The notes: generated by a model from the letters alone, not told the origin. Numbered from the stretch's first letter, positions 41,487 to 50,422 are shown. The stretch: 64,000 bases of DNA from Salininema proteolyticum (GCF_042685645.1 NZ_JBHUNX010000001.1:3472001-3536000); one strand, 5' to 3'. Translations and numbers: made by a program.

Positions 41487-41753
41487 ATGAACAGTGCACA
41501 CATAATCAAGAGATTCGCGATCTCAATATTGGCAGTACTCGCGTTTGGGGCAGCCCCTGCGGCTGCTGCGACTGCTTCACCGGATGACGCGACGGTGAGC
41601 GTCGAGGTTTCGACTTGTGAATCCGGAGATGAAAGGTGCGAGGACAAGCTGCCTACCTGCGCTGCAATGGCATCCCTCTGCTCAAGCGAAATCTACAAGA
41701 CTCTCATGCAGGAGCAATGTCCAAAAACCTGTAACTGGTGTGGCGAGAACTAG
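41487..41753 (+). CDS. secreted ShKT-domain peptide
   Basis: 88 residues from ATG 41487 with GGGAG six bases before. Signal peptide to about residue 27 (KRFAISILAVLAFGAAPAAAA). The mature end matches the ShKT fold: cysteines at 51, 58, 65, 78, 82 and 85 in the order C-x6-C-x6-C-x12-C-x3-C-x2-C, with CPKTCNWC closing it, plus an extra Cys44. ShKT domains are common in cnidarian and nematode toxins and proteases and rare in bacteria. Transcribed away from the phage late genes; terminator follows. Confidence 0.8.
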   Translation: MNSAHIIKRFAISILAVLAFGAAPAAAATASPDDATVSVEVSTCESGDERCEDKLPTCAAMASLCSSEIYKTLMQEQCPKTCNWCGEN

Positions 41754-41885
41754 ATCGCCCTGAAGTGACCGTTAGGACCGAGAGGCTTTGGGGCCGCGCC
41801 GCTCCAGCGGCGGCGGGCCCGAGAGGCAACGGCAGAAAGCTCAGCTCTTAGGCTTATGTCTAAGACCGAAGACCTAGGAGCGAAA

Positions 41886-41913
41886 GAAGGGCAGCCCTGC
41901 AGGGCTGCCCTTC
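41886..41913 (+). terminator. 28-base perfect palindrome after the ShKT gene
   Basis: GAAGGGCAGCCCTG followed by its exact complement. No T-run, but a 12-bp stem-loop as RNA, so a likely actinomycete-type terminator. Confidence 0.65.
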
Positions 41914-42285
41914 AACCTGGGTCCTTTAGCCCAATCCCCATTGGGCTCAGGCTCGGTGTCTTCACCGTCGGCCATTGATCACTGGTGACGAAGCCGTTGA
42001 CCGATGCGCGCTGCGCTGCCGCCCCGGAGGGGGCGGCGCTCCGCGCTCAGCGATGGTCGAGGGGCGATGTCGATAGTAATAAATGGCCTTCGGCCAAGCC
42101 TAATGCAGGATCGGCAACTGTCAAGGAAAAGTGATGATCCTCGCTCATGCAATTTCTTGGGGTGCAGGTCAATGCCCCCGAGACATTTCACTGATCGCCG
42201 TCGATAAATCCGCGAGAGCCAAGGCTCCGTTGTTGTTTCGTTATCATGATCGCGACTCTGTGCTACCGGACGGTATGCTCGCTCC
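41914..42285. other. intergenic region, no supported gene
   Basis: One leftward frame (41979-42293) is open, but it has no ribosome site and an arginine-rich, protein-unlike composition. I see no RNA signature apart from short GC hairpins. Confidence 0.35.
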
Positions 42286-42693
42286 ATGAGCAATCCCTCG
42301 ACTCATCACCCCGCCGTTCCCCAACCTCGCGACCCCGCGATGCCGCCGATCGCCGCCGCCCTCACAGGGTTGTGGGGCCTCGCATTGACCGCCTACGTCG
42401 CCGGGGCCGGATACCTGTGCTGGCGCATCGCCTCCGTACTCGCCGGGAGTTCGGAACCCGTATTCGATGGGCCGGCGATAGGGCTCGCCGTCAGCGGCGC
42501 CGCCAACCTCGCCGTCCTCACTGTCGCCACTGCCCGCGCGTGGGGCCGCGCCGAGGAGCCGCGACACCGGCGGCGAATCATCAAGGCCGGCATCTTCGGT
42601 CTCGTCGCTCCAGTCCTCGCGACCGTCGTCGCCATCGCTGTGTGGGCGATGATCTGGATCTCCATGGTCGTCGTGTTCAGGCCGGGTCCCTGA
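42286..42693 (+). CDS. membrane protein, function unknown
   Basis: 135 residues: proline-rich polar N-terminus, then four hydrophobic segments separated by a charged loop (RAWGRAEEPRHRRR). No family recognised. Its partner at 42773 has the same layout, and both may be cargo-region envelope proteins. Confidence 0.6.
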   Translation: MSNPSTHHPAVPQPRDPAMPPIAAALTGLWGLALTAYVAGAGYLCWRIASVLAGSSEPVFDGPAIGLAVSGAANLAVLTVATARAWGRAEEPRHRRRIIKAGIFGLVAPVLATVVAIAVWAMIWISMVVVFRPGP

Positions 42694-42772
42694 CCTGGCC
42701 TCGCAGGAGGTCTTCGTGGCCGACTCGTGCGCTGTTAATTGGGCTGGCTCGAAAGTATTGTGACAGTCTGTC

Positions 42773-43336
42773 ATGAACCGATATCATCAGTCCATGGCGC
42801 ACCCTCATCCTCGGCGGCAGGGGCCGCTCTCCCCGATCTATCATCCCCGGCAGCGCATTCGCATCCGGGCGCACACACCCGAACTTGTATCCGCCTCCGC
42901 CCGGGTCGAACCGCTGACAGAAACTCCGGCCCAGGCCTCGGTACAGACCGAGAAGCCTCCCCAACATCGAGAACTCGAATCAGGCTTCGCAATTCCTGCG
43001 AGGCGGCGTGTTCAGAGCATCGGTCAAAATGTCTTCGCCATCCTGGCTATCTCCTATCTCATGGTCGTCAGCGCCGCCGGAGTCTTCTTGGCCGAAGGAG
43101 GCTACAACGGCGTCGATGTTCCGCGCGGAGACGGCCCCCTATGGGCCTACAAGGTGGGCGTGGTTGCCTTTTACCTCTGGTCCTACGTCTATCCCCTGGC
43201 CGCCGCCGTCGCCGCATGGATCGGCCGCTGGCGTCGGATCGCTTCGGCCTGCCTCGGGCTCCTAGCCGTGGGAGCCATAGTCACCATGGCCGCCACCGGC
43301 AGCTTGACTCCGTTCGTCTGGCACAGCGCATCCTAG
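42773..43336 (+). CDS. membrane protein with long polar N-terminus
   Basis: 187 residues: about 85 polar, proline/arginine-rich residues, then four hydrophobic segments (FAILAISYLMVVSAAGVFLA and onward). Organised like the 42286 protein. Function unknown. Confidence 0.6.
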   Translation: MNRYHQSMAHPHPRRQGPLSPIYHPRQRIRIRAHTPELVSASARVEPLTETPAQASVQTEKPPQHRELESGFAIPARRRVQSIGQNVFAILAISYLMVVSAAGVFLAEGGYNGVDVPRGDGPLWAYKVGVVAFYLWSYVYPLAAAVAAWIGRWRRIASACLGLLAVGAIVTMAATGSLTPFVWHSAS

Positions 43337-44134
43337 CTATCGCCCAGCGCATTCGGACCGAAGTCGTTGCAGTTCAAGGCAAAAGAAGAGCCCCGACAAA
43401 TCCGTGGATTTGCCGGGGCGATAAGGTGTTGCTTAGCTACAAGAAACAACCTAGGGTTCCACGGTACCAGGTGAACCGTGTCCGGAGTGCGCCGAGAGCC
43501 GGGTTATGGCGTGGGAGACGCATCGAGAACTCCCTGATCAAACGTCCCCGTCGCCGGTCGGGTCCCTCAGAAGGTAACCACCGAGTGTAATGGAGCAGGT
43601 GACCGCGAGGCGTTGCCCGCCCCCTTCTGGGGCGGGTGCAAGGCAGGCCCAGTCTCCGGCGTGCAGAGCGCCGGGCATGTCCGTACCGTGGCCGCTGAAA
43701 TCAGTCCCATACCCCGTTCCGGGAGTCCCTGGTCGACCTCTATCTTCAGCTCGGCGTGCCGAGAGTTGCCTGCATATCCCGCCCTGACAGACGCTTAACT
43801 ACGTCTGTGGCGTGTGTGCGACCGACCGAACCGACGGCCGACGGGAACCAACCCGCCACGTCTCACCTCGTCCCCGCTCCTACGAGCGATCAACAATACC
43901 CCTGTACTGGGGTTTTGTATTTTTGATCGTCGTAGGGGCGAGGGCTCCCTTCCCTCGCCTCAAGCCTCAAGGAACCCCTTGCGACTGCTCGGCGAGACCT
44001 GGGAGTTACTGAACGTGACTGGCCAGGGTGAGAGAAGAGGGCCCCCGCGAGCAATGACGTCAAGAGCGCGGGAGCCCAGTATCCCCCTGTAGGCCAGTGC
44101 CCCACAGTCGCTATGAGGCAGAAAGACACTGACC
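43337..44134. other. non-coding stretch with three large hairpins
   Basis: No supported gene in 800 bases. It holds a stem GCCCCG-CAAATCC/GGATTTG-CGGGGC (43390-43419), a 54-base imperfect hairpin TACGAgCGATCAA...TTGATCGtCGTA enclosing ACCCC/GGGGT and a T-rich run (43881-43934), and GGGCCCCCGCG/CGCGGGAGCCC (44039-44077) just ahead of the DUF2637 gene. The second could be a rightward terminator; the third may lie in the leader of 44135. Confidence 0.45.
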
Positions 44135-45142
44135 GTGCTCACTACTATACGCAACAACCTGAACATTATCGTCGCCACCGTCGTCTCGGCCGTGACCGCC
44201 TGGATCAGCTTCAGCCACATCATCGAGACCGCCATCAAATACGGCCAGTCCCCGAGCTTGGCCTACTGCTACCCCGTGGCGGTGGACGGAATGGTCGTGG
44301 CCGGCGCGCTCTACCTCAACCACGCCTCGAAGACCAAGCGCCGAGTCGCCTACCTCGCGTTCGCGCTCGGGATCTTCATCTCCCTGGCCTGCAACATGGC
44401 CGTGGCCGAATTCTCGATAGGCGCCCAGGCCGTAGCCGCCATCCCCGCCATCTCGCTACTCGTGGTGTTCGAGCTGATCCGTCCCGAGCCCGCCGAGGAA
44501 ACTGAAGAGGCCGGCGGCAGCGTGGATCATCCGGACGTAGCTGCCACCACCGGCCCTGTTCAGGGAATCGTCGTGCCGCGGCAGGCGATCTGCGGCCACC
44601 ACGTCCCGACTGCGGCCCTCTGGCGCCCCGCCGCCACATCAAACACGGAGAAGACCACACCTGAAATGGATCTCAGACGGGCGGCGGGACAACCCCAGAC
44701 TACGGAGAATCCGTCTGATACGAATGTAATTGCCGAGACGGAAATAGAACGATCCCGGCACGCAATTAAGAATTGCGAGACCGAAGAAAATGATGTGGTG
44801 GAATTGCGGCCCCGCGGCTCGGCCACCGAACTTCAGGCAATGGCCATCGCCTACCTGAAGGCCAACCCGGAGGCCACCGACGTAGACATGGCAGCCCACC
44901 TTGGCCGCGCCACACGAACCGGCCGCCGATATCTGGCCAAAGCACGCAAAGCTATGGCCGCCAACACCAGTGATAACCACAATGCGGCCACTGAAGTGAT
45001 GCACGTGGCCACCAGACAGTTATCGCACGTGGGCGGCCACGAGATCTACTGCGTTCACACCTCTGCAACACTGGCTCCTCGCTGTCGGCCAGCACCGTCG
45101 GGGGCGTCGACCGACAGCGAGGAGAGTCGTCTCAACGGCTGA
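44135..45142 (+). CDS. DUF2637 membrane protein with C-terminal HTH
   Basis: 335 residues. The first 115 hold four hydrophobic segments in the DUF2637 pattern (TAWISFSHIIE, YPVAVDGMVVAGALY). A long linker leads to a helix-turn-helix (NPEATDVDMAAHLGRATRTG, RRYLAKARKAMA). DUF2637 proteins are frequent in actinomycete integrative elements and plasmids. The last 60 residues after the HTH look unrelated and probably arose when the neighbouring gene was inserted (see the remnant at 46575). Confidence 0.75.
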   Translation: MLTTIRNNLNIIVATVVSAVTAWISFSHIIETAIKYGQSPSLAYCYPVAVDGMVVAGALYLNHASKTKRRVAYLAFALGIFISLACNMAVAEFSIGAQAVAAIPAISLLVVFELIRPEPAEETEEAGGSVDHPDVAATTGPVQGIVVPRQAICGHHVPTAALWRPAATSNTEKTTPEMDLRRAAGQPQTTENPSDTNVIAETEIERSRHAIKNCETEENDVVELRPRGSATELQAMAIAYLKANPEATDVDMAAHLGRATRTGRRYLAKARKAMAANTSDNHNAATEVMHVATRQLSHVGGHEIYCVHTSATLAPRCRPAPSGASTDSEESRLNG

Positions 45143-45149
45143 TCACCGG

Positions 45150-46400
45150 TCAGCGGCTGTACATGGCGATGTCGCCAGCGTGGGCGGGATCGGCGCTCCT
45201 GCCGCACATCTTCTTTCTGTTATCCGGAATGCTGTAGCTGTAGGACTTCTCCTGCCCGAAACCGGATTTGGAACCCAGATTGATGTCGATAATGCCGAGC
45301 ATCTTCAGCCCACCGGAGCGGCTAAAGGACTTTCCTCTGGAGCTGTTGCGAGTCCAAGTGCCCTCTGCGACGTTGGCGCAGTTGGTGTACTTCGGGACAC
45401 TGTTGAGGTTGACGGTCTTCGTCCCGCCGGTCTCCTCTATGACCCTCCACACGTACTGCCTGAGTATCGGATAGCACCTGTCGTTGAACTCTGAGTAGTA
45501 AATCCGTTCATACAGGCCGTTAACGACTTCGATCTGGTACTCACGCGCCTTGTTGGTGTAGGGGAACGACTGGCCCCAACTGGCCTTGCGCTTCACGTTT
45601 CCACTGGCCTTGAAGTCCACATACTTCGAGGCGCTAATGCCGACACCGAAGGAGGTGGAATGGGATCTGCTCGACGAGTAGACCATCCTGGCCTTGGCGT
45701 CAGGGTCGGACTGGTCGGGGTACGTACGTCCAACAGCGGCCCAGGCTTTCCTGGACTCCAGGTGCCGCTCCCTTATCCGTCGGCAGGGGAACATACTTGA
45801 AGATCCGACCGCGTCGGTCGACGAGGGCATGACCCCAGATTCGATGAGGCCCGGGCCTTCCTGTTCGGTCAACGTGAGGGACGGGGTTTCCGGCACGGAA
45901 TTGGCCGCGAAGCCCTTGGGCGCCAACTCCTCGGAGGCGTCGGCCCAGAGCCCGTTGTCCTGCGCAGTCAGGGACATTTCAGCCGACAGCACCCGAGGCT
46001 GTTCACCGGGAACGATCGCCGTGAACGACAGGTCAACCTGCCCATCGTCAATATAGCGCTTCGGAATATCCTTTCTGTCCAGATAGATCCGAAACTGGCG
46101 CTCGTCGACCTCGACAGCGCCCTGAGGAAGCGGGAACATCTCGACGTCATCACCTGTTTTAAGCTCTGCGTAGCGCTCCTGTTCAGGGAGGAGAACCGCA
46201 GTAATCTGAGCCTGTTCCAGGTCGACCTGTGCCTGGCCTTCGACGGCCAGGCCACCGTCGAAGCCCTGTGCCTTGGCGCTGGCTTCAGCAGGACTGAGGC
46301 CCATGAGAGTGAGCACAGCCGCAAGAGAAAAGACTATGGGCATCCGCCATGACAATCTCCGTTCGCCACCGAGGACCGAAGATTCCGGGGTATCCGTCAT
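45150..46400 (-). CDS. large secreted protein, function unknown
   Basis: 416 residues from ATG 46398-46400 with AAAGGAA upstream. A 20-residue polar lead, then signal peptide (RMPIVFSLAAVLTLMGLSPA, EASA). The middle is acidic. The C-terminal 200 residues alternate Ser/Lys/Tyr strongly (SKYVDFKASGNVKRK, GQEKSYSYSI), a pattern seen in beta-hairpin, possibly pore-forming, proteins; five cysteines. Flanked by two copies of the DUF2637 HTH end, so it was probably acquired as cargo. Confidence 0.65.
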   Translation of the reverse strand: MTDTPESSVLGGERRLSWRMPIVFSLAAVLTLMGLSPAEASAKAQGFDGGLAVEGQAQVDLEQAQITAVLLPEQERYAELKTGDDVEMFPLPQGAVEVDERQFRIYLDRKDIPKRYIDDGQVDLSFTAIVPGEQPRVLSAEMSLTAQDNGLWADASEELAPKGFAANSVPETPSLTLTEQEGPGLIESGVMPSSTDAVGSSSMFPCRRIRERHLESRKAWAAVGRTYPDQSDPDAKARMVYSSSRSHSTSFGVGISASKYVDFKASGNVKRKASWGQSFPYTNKAREYQIEVVNGLYERIYYSEFNDRCYPILRQYVWRVIEETGGTKTVNLNSVPKYTNCANVAEGTWTRNSSRGKSFSRSGGLKMLGIIDINLGSKSGFGQEKSYSYSIPDNRKKMCGRSADPAHAGDIAMYSR

Positions 46401-46574
46401 CTGGGTTCCTTTCTCAGTTGAGGGGTCATGGCCACAGAAGCCACACACGGACGACAGCGACCAATCTGGCGCTGACATGCGTATTAGCCTGCACTGCAAC
46501 CAAAACCGATAATTTGAATCTTAAATACCATAATTGCCCCCGGGCGGACTGTCAATGCCTCGATACGAGAGACC

Positions 46575-46668
46575 CGGTCGCGCTGCACGAACCGGCCGCC
46601 GCTACCTGGCCAAAGTGCGAAAGGCCCTGGCCATGGTGGAGTCCAATGGGCAGGCGACCGACCGGTAG
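46575..46668 (+). pseudogene. remnant of a second DUF2637 HTH C-terminus
   Basis: The plus strand reads PGRAARTGRRYLAKVRKALA, then MVESNGQATDR and stop, nearly matching HLGRATRTGRRYLAKARKAM of the 44135 gene. No start or upstream part remains. It probably preserves the original end of that gene or of a paralogue. Confidence 0.7.
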
Positions 46669-46720
46669 CCGGACTTAGTGGCCACCAGCGAATAGCGTGG
46701 CCACTAGGTGACCACGTCCT

Positions 46721-47068
46721 TCAGGGCTTGGTCATCCGCTCAGGCCGCCTAGCGCGCGATTGCCTGATCACACGGCCAGAGCCCTGTTTCGCGGGCGACT
46801 TGTCGAAAGCACGAAGGAAATCCCTCAACTGGTCAAACGCGTCAGGTTGAAGGTGGTACCAGCGCTGTTGCCCCTCGGGGCGGGACCCCACAACGCCGGC
46901 CTTGCGCAATTGCTTCAAGTGCTTGGAAACGCTGGGCTGACTCGTCTGCACCGACCGAGTCAGCTCGTTGACGGTGGCTTCTCCGTTCATCAGCTCCCTT
47001 ACGATACTCAAGCGCAAGGGCTCGCTAAGGGCCTGAAACAGGAGAGCGGGCATAGGCGTCTCGGGCAT
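46721..47068 (-). CDS. ArsR-family transcriptional regulator
   Basis: 115 residues from ATG 47066-47068 after GGAAGTGCCC. Winged helix clearly visible: FQALSEPLRLSIVRELMNGE, TVNELTRSVQTSQPSVSKHL, RKAGVVGSRPEGQQRWYHL. No metal-binding cysteines, so it likely senses something else or acts by redox. No obvious target gene beside it. Confidence 0.85.
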   Translation of the reverse strand: MPETPMPALLFQALSEPLRLSIVRELMNGEATVNELTRSVQTSQPSVSKHLKQLRKAGVVGSRPEGQQRWYHLQPDAFDQLRDFLRAFDKSPAKQGSGRVIRQSRARRPERMTKP

Positions 47069-47519
47069 GGGCACTTCCGATCGTCGGGTCCTTGAGGCAG
47101 TCATGGGCGTGACTATGCAGCCCATCATAAGGAACAACGACACGGCATGACCAGTACTTCGCTGCGCGGTACCTCGATCGCTGGCGATATTTGCTGGAAT
47201 AGCTATGGAAGCCAGGTGCGCTCGATTTGACCTGCTCGTTTAGACTGGAGCGAGAACGCAGCCCTTCGACCATATTTTCCCTGGTCGAGGGGCTTCCTGT
47301 TTATGCAGGTCAGCGGGTTGGAAACCGTGGCGGACCCTCAGCTGCTACGACGTGGCGGTAGACTCACACAGCGTTACGGGGTCATACCCCCGCCCCACCC
47401 CCTCCCACCTGGTCATTCCTGCCGTGACCTGCGCAAACATCGCTCGTTCACCTCGTCCTCGACTCGCTTCAAACGCCTGTTACCGCTGGTCAAGGCCGTT
47501 ATTCCCGTGCATTGGCCTG
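47069..47519. other. intergenic region, no supported gene
   Basis: Contains the ArsR-gene promoter side and nothing else that I can support; open frames lack ribosome sites. Confidence 0.35.
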
Positions 47520-47880
47520 CTGTCCGCTGTCCGCTGCCTGCTGCCTGCTGCCTGCTGCCACTGGCCGTGGCCGCTGCTCGTTGGCCTCTCCTCCGCGCGC
47601 GTGTGGCGCGCACGGGCGTTCCCCTTGTGGCCGTGGCCGTGGCCGTGGCTGTGCGTGCTTGTGGCCGTTGGCCATGGGCGTGGCCATCGTCGGCCGTGCG
47701 CGTGGCCGTGCGCGCTCCTATGTGGCCGTTGTGGCGGCCGTGGGCCACTGGCCTAGCCGTGGCCGTCCGTGTGGCCGTTGGCCGTCCTGTGGCCACGGTG
47801 GGCGGCCGGTGGCCATTGCGCGTGTGGCCGTGGCCGTCCGGAGTGGCCGCGCGTGTCTGTCCGATGGGGTCGTTTGGCCG
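47520..47880. repeat. low-complexity tract: heptamers then TGGCC-rich DNA
   Basis: Starts with 7-base steps (GTCCGCT twice, GCCTGCT three times; 47522-47556), then about 23 occurrences of TGGCC in 320 bases, many as GTGGCCGTGGCC. Frames through it encode only Thr-Ala, Gly-His or Val-Ala runs, so coding is unlikely. It ends where an AT-richer block with GGGCGATCCCTTTATCGCCC and several AATTGCG words begins (47880-48000). Confidence 0.6.
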
Positions 47881-48388
47881 CAATTCTCGAATACGTTGGG
47901 CGATCCCTTTATCGCCCAATCAATTCGACGCCCCGAATTTCCTGCGGAATTGCGAAAAGTCGACCCCCCCTAATTGCGCCGGAATTGTCGGTGCGCTTTA
48001 ATTGAGTCATGCCAAACGGGGCAGGCGGAAACGTCAAAGCCCCTGGGGCACAACGGGACACGGCGCGGCCGAGCGTCAGCACCTCCCACGGGGGACGGGC
48101 TACCGAGGTCGACACCAGCTGTAGCGCACGGGGAACCGTCGCGACGGCCGCCGGGACCGGGACGGCTCCGCAGGCATGGATAACGGACACGTAGGCACAC
48201 CACGTCAGGCCTCTGCCGCTCAGGCGGCGGGGGTTCGGGAATGGTCGGCGAGGTCTCTTTCACCACACCAAACTCCTTCGGGAGGGGGCTCCCCTGCGCT
48301 CGACGCAGGTCAGGGGGTCGTAGAGGCGAGAACGACGGCACTGCCCCTGGCGCGTGACCCAGGCCGCTAATTGTCCCACACAGTGTGA
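47881..48388. other. non-coding leader region before the rightward operon
   Basis: Hairpin GGGCGAtccctttaTCGCCC (about 47899-47918), repeated AATTGCG/GGAATTG words, then GC-rich DNA without a credible gene. Together with the TGGCC tract it could be a cis-acting site such as a transfer or replication origin. Confidence 0.35.
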
Positions 48389-48418
48389 TTGAACGTCTTT
48401 GCAGGTCAAAACCATAGA
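48389..48418 (+). promoter_or_regulatory. candidate promoter of the hairpin operon
   Basis: TTGAAC (48389-48394), 18 bases, CATAGA (48413-48418), with the palindrome CACACAGTGTG just upstream. It is the only promoter-like pair before the nine-gene rightward series. Confidence 0.4.
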
Positions 48419-48449
48419 CAATCAACTAGCCACATTGGAGGCAGTCTCA

Positions 48450-48764
48450 ATGAACGTGCAGAGCCTGAAAAGCGGCGCACCCGTATGGGTGCAGGAGCTT
48501 TGGGACGTAGAAGGTCATCAGGGCCTTATGCGGCAGGTCGAAGAGGCCGCAGAGGAGCTTGACTACCCGCTCGGATATATGAGCGAGGGCGAAGCGAGCA
48601 CCTACGCGAACCAGTCGACCGAATATGACCTGGTGTTCTACCGGGTTCAAGATGAGGATCTGCGATGGGTGGAATGGACATGGTCCACGGACACCATCCT
48701 GCAGATTCTCGCCTGGATGGAGGAGGACGACTACACGGGCCATGATTCGTTCTGGCTCGGCTGA
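48450..48764 (+). CDS. small acidic protein 1 of the rightward operon
   Basis: 104 residues from ATG 48450 with GGAGG nine bases before. Acidic (VEEAAEELDYPLG, EDLRWVEWTWSTD), rich in Trp and Tyr, no membrane part. No family recognised. First gene of a series of short soluble proteins separated by hairpins, ending with an ArdC-like gene. Confidence 0.6.
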   Translation: MNVQSLKSGAPVWVQELWDVEGHQGLMRQVEEAAEELDYPLGYMSEGEASTYANQSTEYDLVFYRVQDEDLRWVEWTWSTDTILQILAWMEEDDYTGHDSFWLG

Positions 48765-48779
48765 ACGTCCTCGATAGAC

Positions 48780-48810
48780 GGTGAGCAGGTGGTAACGACA
48801 CCTGCTCACC
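48780..48810 (+). terminator. intercistronic hairpin 1
   Basis: GGTGAGCAGGTG and CACCTGCTCACC, a perfect 12-bp stem with a 7-base loop, no T-run. 36 bases before the next start. Confidence 0.7.
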
Positions 48811-48845
48811 AGCACAAATACACCAAACAGAAAAGAGTGATTGTC

Positions 48846-49082
48846 GTGCAAGACCAGCGTACCCTGTCCGAGATCGCTGCCGAGATCGAGGCCGAGTGGA
48901 CGAACGTCAAGGATGCGGCGCGGCCGTACCTCGATGCCATGGCCGCCTTGCAATCGGTGGGCGACTCGTACGGGTTCGAATCGGGCACGGGTGTCGTGCT
49001 GTACTTCCTCGCCAACGCTGGAGGTTGGCGCGGTGAAGTCGCACGCCGTGTGAAGGCCGAGCTTAAGGCGATGGTCGCCTAG
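48846..49082 (+). CDS. small protein 2 of the rightward operon
   Basis: 78 residues from GTG 48846 (MQDQRTLSEIAAEIEAEWTN). Helical and acidic N-terminus, glycine-rich middle (FESGTGVVLYFLANAGGWRG), basic end. No family recognised. Confidence 0.55.
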   Translation: MQDQRTLSEIAAEIEAEWTNVKDAARPYLDAMAALQSVGDSYGFESGTGVVLYFLANAGGWRGEVARRVKAELKAMVA

Positions 49083-49093
49083 CAACGCGGAAC

Positions 49094-49118
49094 GGTGGCG
49101 GGCTCCATGCCCGCCACC
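49094..49118 (+). terminator. intercistronic hairpin 2
   Basis: GGTGGCGGGC and GCCCGCCACC, a perfect 10-bp stem, 5-base loop. Confidence 0.7.
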
Positions 49119-49155
49119 TGCGCAGACAATCGCTCACAACATGAGAGTGAGTGCT

Positions 49156-49596
49156 ATGACCAGCAATTTCGATACTCCGGTTACTGAATCCGAACGCGCG
49201 GAAATGCTTGAGGAGATCTACTGGCTGGAGGTCCCGGCCGTCGACATGGACGACCCTCGCCTGAGGGTAGCTGTGTCTGTTGTCGGTGGCGGGGTGATCG
49301 GCCGGGAGTATACGGCTGCGACGTGGGAATACGCGCTCGTGGTGGATACGGACCGCTCGCCTGACTGGTATTTCCAGGGGACCCGCCTGAACGGGCCCTG
49401 GTCTCCGATCGGTCATCACGATATGGCCGTGTCGTTCTGCAAGTCCCTCGCACTCATCGGCGAGGACTGGACGCAGGACATCCTCCCGGTGATGCGGGAG
49501 TTCTACCGCGTGAAGTACGGCGAGGTGAACTGTGAGTTTCTGTCGTCGATTCATACCCGTCTGGCGGCCGTCGCCGAGGAGTCCGAGGCCCAGTAG
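49156..49596 (+). CDS. small protein 3 of the rightward operon
   Basis: 146 residues from ATG 49156 (an ATG 15 bases earlier is possible). Acidic, mixed alpha/beta (EEIYWLEVPAVDMDDPRLRV, YALVVDTDRSPDWYFQGTRL). No family recognised. Confidence 0.55.
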   Translation: MTSNFDTPVTESERAEMLEEIYWLEVPAVDMDDPRLRVAVSVVGGGVIGREYTAATWEYALVVDTDRSPDWYFQGTRLNGPWSPIGHHDMAVSFCKSLALIGEDWTQDILPVMREFYRVKYGEVNCEFLSSIHTRLAAVAEESEAQ

Positions 49597-49651
49597 GGGG
49601 TCTGTCGGTCATATCCGGGAAGAGGTGTGGCCGGCGGTGCCCAGATTGGGC
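49594..49651 (+). repeat. duplicated spacer element, copy R1
   Basis: From the stop codon onwards, TAGGGGGTCTGTCGG, GTGTGGCCGGCGGTGCCC and a GCCC/GGGC hairpin match R2 at 50428. Differences inside the stem (C to T changes) keep G-U pairs. Confidence 0.7.
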
Positions 49652-49681
49652 GGTGGACGGGTGGTGACGCACCCGCCCACC
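49652..49681 (+). terminator. intercistronic hairpin 3
   Basis: GGTGGACGGGTG and CACCCGCCCACC, 12 bp with a single A-C mismatch. Confidence 0.65.
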
Positions 49682-49711
49682 AGTGCAAACACTTACGTGA
49701 AAGGTATTGCA

Positions 49712-50422
49712 ATGACGATGGTACCAACCGTGAAACTCCTTGAGGACCTCCCGACCGACGCTCGTCTAGGCGGACCGTCGAGCCCTGGGGGCTGGTATGT
49801 GGACCAGTGGGAGAACCATGTCCAATACCTGCGCGAATGCCTCGGAATGGAGGACTGCAAGTGCTGCGACGGGACGTGCGAGAACCTGTGGGACCAGGAC
49901 GAGGTGGACTTGGGCGAGTTCGAGCTCACCGTCCTGTCGTGGACGGACTATACGCCCGGCGGACACTACGACCGAGCCAATGCGTGTTGGCTCGATGACA
50001 AGTTCGGCGACTACCTCGACGCCGACCGCGACGAAAAAGGTTCGGTGACGATCACCCTTAGCGGGGAGATCCCGCATGAGCTGTATGAGGCGCTGACCCG
50101 CGACATGGACTATCCGCTCTACGACGACGAATACCTGTCTGACCTGGAGCACAGCGTTCAGGAATCGGACTGGTACCAGTGGGGATGCGCGGACTTCGAA
50201 CGCGAGCTGCGCAAGCTCGGCGACGACTTCGAGACCTTCCTCGACGATCTCGATTCCAAGTTCAAGCTTGAGGACTATCTCGCGGACCGGTTCACGGCCG
50301 CTCATGAGGCAATCGGCCTTGACTACCACATGACCTGTTCGGACTCCGGGAGTTGGTCGAACTTCGATGCGGCGGTGGAGCACGCCGCGAGGGAGATCCG
50401 CACCCAGCTTCCCGTGGCGTAG
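49712..50422 (+). CDS. acidic protein 4 of the rightward operon
   Basis: 236 residues from ATG 49712 with GAAAGG upstream. Strongly acidic (DDEYLSDLEHSVQESDWYQW, DDFETFLDDLDSKFKLEDYL) with a cysteine cluster near residue 50 (EDCKCCDGTCENL) that could bind metal. The charge resembles DNA-mimic antirestriction proteins, but I see no specific family match. Confidence 0.6.
   Translation: MTMVPTVKLLEDLPTDARLGGPSSPGGWYVDQWENHVQYLRECLGMEDCKCCDGTCENLWDQDEVDLGEFELTVLSWTDYTPGGHYDRANACWLDDKFGDYLDADRDEKGSVTITLSGEIPHELYEALTRDMDYPLYDDEYLSDLEHSVQESDWYQWGCADFERELRKLGDDFETFLDDLDSKFKLEDYLADRFTAAHEAIGLDYHMTCSDSGSWSNFDAAVEHAAREIRTQLPVA

Noticed and set aside
41979..42293. 104-codon leftward frame after the ShKT terminator
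   Set aside because: Arginine-rich, no ribosome site, overlaps the start of the clear membrane-protein gene at 42286.
47303..48001. Protein frames through the TGGCC tract on both strands
   Set aside because: They encode only short-period Thr-Ala, His-Gly or Val-Ala-Trp runs and lack convincing starts; repeat DNA explains them better.
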